DNA from: Fidelibacterota bacterium
Lineage (GTDB): Bacteria; Fidelibacterota; Marinisomatia; Marinisomatales; UBA2128
DNA: 16,486 nt
NCBI GenBank assembly: GCA_002402135.1
Contig: NVVH01000009.1
Coordinates: 4,908 to 21,393, forward strand
Reading direction: 5' to 3'
The position numbers and the translations under genes are program-made. This document shows, in pieces, positions 15,354 through 16,486 of this stretch (position 1 is its first letter; each line of letters begins with the position of its first letter). Under the pieces are notes generated by a model. It was not told where the DNA came from and searched no databases. It saw only the letters and a program-made list of their open reading frames with translations.

Positions 15354-16486
15354 ATGAAAAACCTGGATGAGTTGCGCCCAAATTTTGGATTCTGGGAAAA
15401 AACGAAGGACCTTATTGATCAGTGTATTGACCTGATGCTAAACTTCCGCCAGAGCGGTCATCCCGGCGGATCACGCTCTAAAGTACACGGTCTGGTAACA
15501 ACTCTACTCTCCGGCGCCATGCGGTGGGACATACGGGAGCCGGGGAAGCGCTTCGGTGACCGATTCGTACTTGTGGCGGGGCATACGAATCCACTGATCT
15601 ATGCGGGACTGGCAGTCTTAAACGAAGCTCTAAGAGTGAAATTTGAACAGACAGGTGATAATCGTTACCTGGTTAATAATGCACCTGAGCGGGCACTTTT
15701 CTGGGAAGATCTGCTGACCCTCCGCCGCCGGGGAGGCTTACCGGGCCACGCCGAAATGTCCGGCAAGACCCTCTTCCTCAAGTTTAACACCGGCCCTTCC
15801 GGGCACGGATCACCGCCGGCTGTAGGTGAAGCTATTGCCCTTAAATACGCCGGCTGTGACGAAGTGAAAGTCTTTGCTTTCGAGGGTGAGGGAGGTCTTA
15901 CCACAGGAGCGTCCCATGAGGCTAAAAATTCCGCCTACGGCCTGGGATTGGGGAATCTCATCTATTTCGTGGACTGGAACGATTACGGCATTGATAATCG
16001 CCCTTTCAGTTCGGTGGTCCACGGTACACCTGTGGATTGGTTCGAACCCTACGGCTGGCGCGTGGAAGGGACGGAAGAGGGGGAAAACTGGGAAGCGATT
16101 GTGGCGGCGTACCTGCGGCTCTTTGAGCAGGAGGATGAATTCAGGAACACCCCGAAAATGCTCTGGACAAAAAACCGTAAAGGCCGGGGCTACGGTGTGT
16201 ACGATAATAAGAGTCACGGTACCGCTCACAAAATGAACTCGGAACTTTTCTGGGAGACCAAGCGGCCTTTTGCTGAGCAGTATGGTGTGGAGTTTGACGG
16301 CTTCGGCGAACCCGCACCGCCGGAATATGAAGCACAGAAGGAGCAGTCCCGCCACAATCTGAAGGCAGTGATGGACGTGTTAAGCCAGGATCAGGAGTTG
16401 GTGGATTACCTGGCGGATACGCTGACTGGGCTGGGTGACTCTGTCCCGGAGGAGATTGCCTCCTGCCGCGTCACCACTGAAAACCC
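15354..16486 (+). CDS. Second, divergent transketolase-family protein (3' end outside window)
   Basis: The frame is open from ATG 15354 to the window end (377 full codons). The N-terminal half resembles the ThDP-binding domain of transketolase: FRQSGHPGGS (H36), VAGHTNPLIYAGL (H77), NTGPSGHGSPPAVGEAIA (145-162) and a ThDP/Mg region FEGEGGLTTGASHEAKNS followed by IYFVDWNDYGID (N209). The hallmark GDG is GEG here (E179). The glutamate of the GDGxxMEG pattern, conserved in E. coli TktA and in the tkt next door, is Thr (T184). Sequence between the motifs also differs strongly from the upstream tkt, so this is an ancient paralogue, not a recent duplicate. It may act on another ketose or aldehyde, or have altered cofactor handling. 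It starts 26 bases after tkt and is probably co-transcribed. The pyrimidine and C-terminal domains should lie to the right. Confidence 0.8.
   Translation, partial: MKNLDELRPNFGFWEKTKDLIDQCIDLMLNFRQSGHPGGSRSKVHGLVTTLLSGAMRWDIREPGKRFGDRFVLVAGHTNPLIYAGLAVLNEALRVKFEQTGDNRYLVNNAPERALFWEDLLTLRRRGGLPGHAEMSGKTLFLKFNTGPSGHGSPPAVGEAIALKYAGCDEVKVFAFEGEGGLTTGASHEAKNSAYGLGLGNLIYFVDWNDYGIDNRPFSSVVHGTPVDWFEPYGWRVEGTEEGENWEAIVAAYLRLFEQEDEFRNTPKMLWTKNRKGRGYGVYDNKSHGTAHKMNSELFWETKRPFAEQYGVEFDGFGEPAPPEYEAQKEQSRHNLKAVMDVLSQDQELVDYLADTLTGLGDSVPEEIASCRVTTEN

Noticed and set aside
1..16486. CRISPR arrays, tRNA/rRNA genes, insertion sequences, prophage or integration sites
   Set aside because: No regularly spaced repeats, transposase or integrase motifs, or cloverleaf/rRNA sequences were recognised anywhere in the window.

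Overview
This window looks like chromosome from a marine or sediment bacterium of the Fibrobacteres-Chlorobi-Bacteroidetes (FCB) group, possibly Marinimicrobia (SAR406) or a relative such as Ignavibacteriae or Calditrichota. The main clue is two type IX secretion (T9SS) C-terminal sorting domains with the PNPxNP signature, one in the protein at the left edge and one in a decayed gene near 10.2 kb. The eukaryotic-type GSII glutamine synthetase and moderate GC content fit, but the assignment is inference. I see no phage, transposon, CRISPR or tRNA, and most genes are housekeeping or envelope functions.

Layout. 1-516: the 3' end of a secreted, T9SS-sorted protein, then a terminator and a striking double palindrome upstream of ssb (730-1137), which has its own terminator. 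1138-1518 has no gene but is rich in structure: a long GC-rich stem-loop, two related palindromes, an 11-bp hairpin, and a very AT-rich promoter that appears to give a leaderless transcript of an Lrp/AsnC regulator. The regulator (1519-1971) is followed by an FAD oxidoreductase resembling L-2-hydroxyglutarate oxidases (1974-3107) and a GSII glutamine synthetase (3126-4139). They form a compact probable operon at the 2-oxoglutarate/glutamine junction. A divergent RpiB-family protein on the minus strand (4141-4587) converges on it with one base between stop codons.

4734-9810 is a tight plus-strand operon of three envelope or scavenging hydrolases: a membrane-anchored penicillin-acylase-family Ntn hydrolase, a membrane-anchored glycerophosphodiester phosphodiesterase, and a lipoprotein M28 aminopeptidase with PA and PDZ domains. 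It is followed by a pseudogene (about 9902-10362): the tail of a DUF1800-type protein joined to a T9SS sorting domain, broken by stops and a frameshift.

10508-16486: uvrA (nucleotide excision repair), a complete transketolase (tkt), and the first 377 codons of a second, divergent transketolase-family protein running off the right edge. In this second protein the thiamine-diphosphate GDG motif reads GEG. I found no clear candidate for a wholly new multi-gene system. The best leads are the divergent transketolase, the substituted RpiB homologue, the decayed DUF1800 gene, and the unexplained inverted repeats around ssb and lrp.
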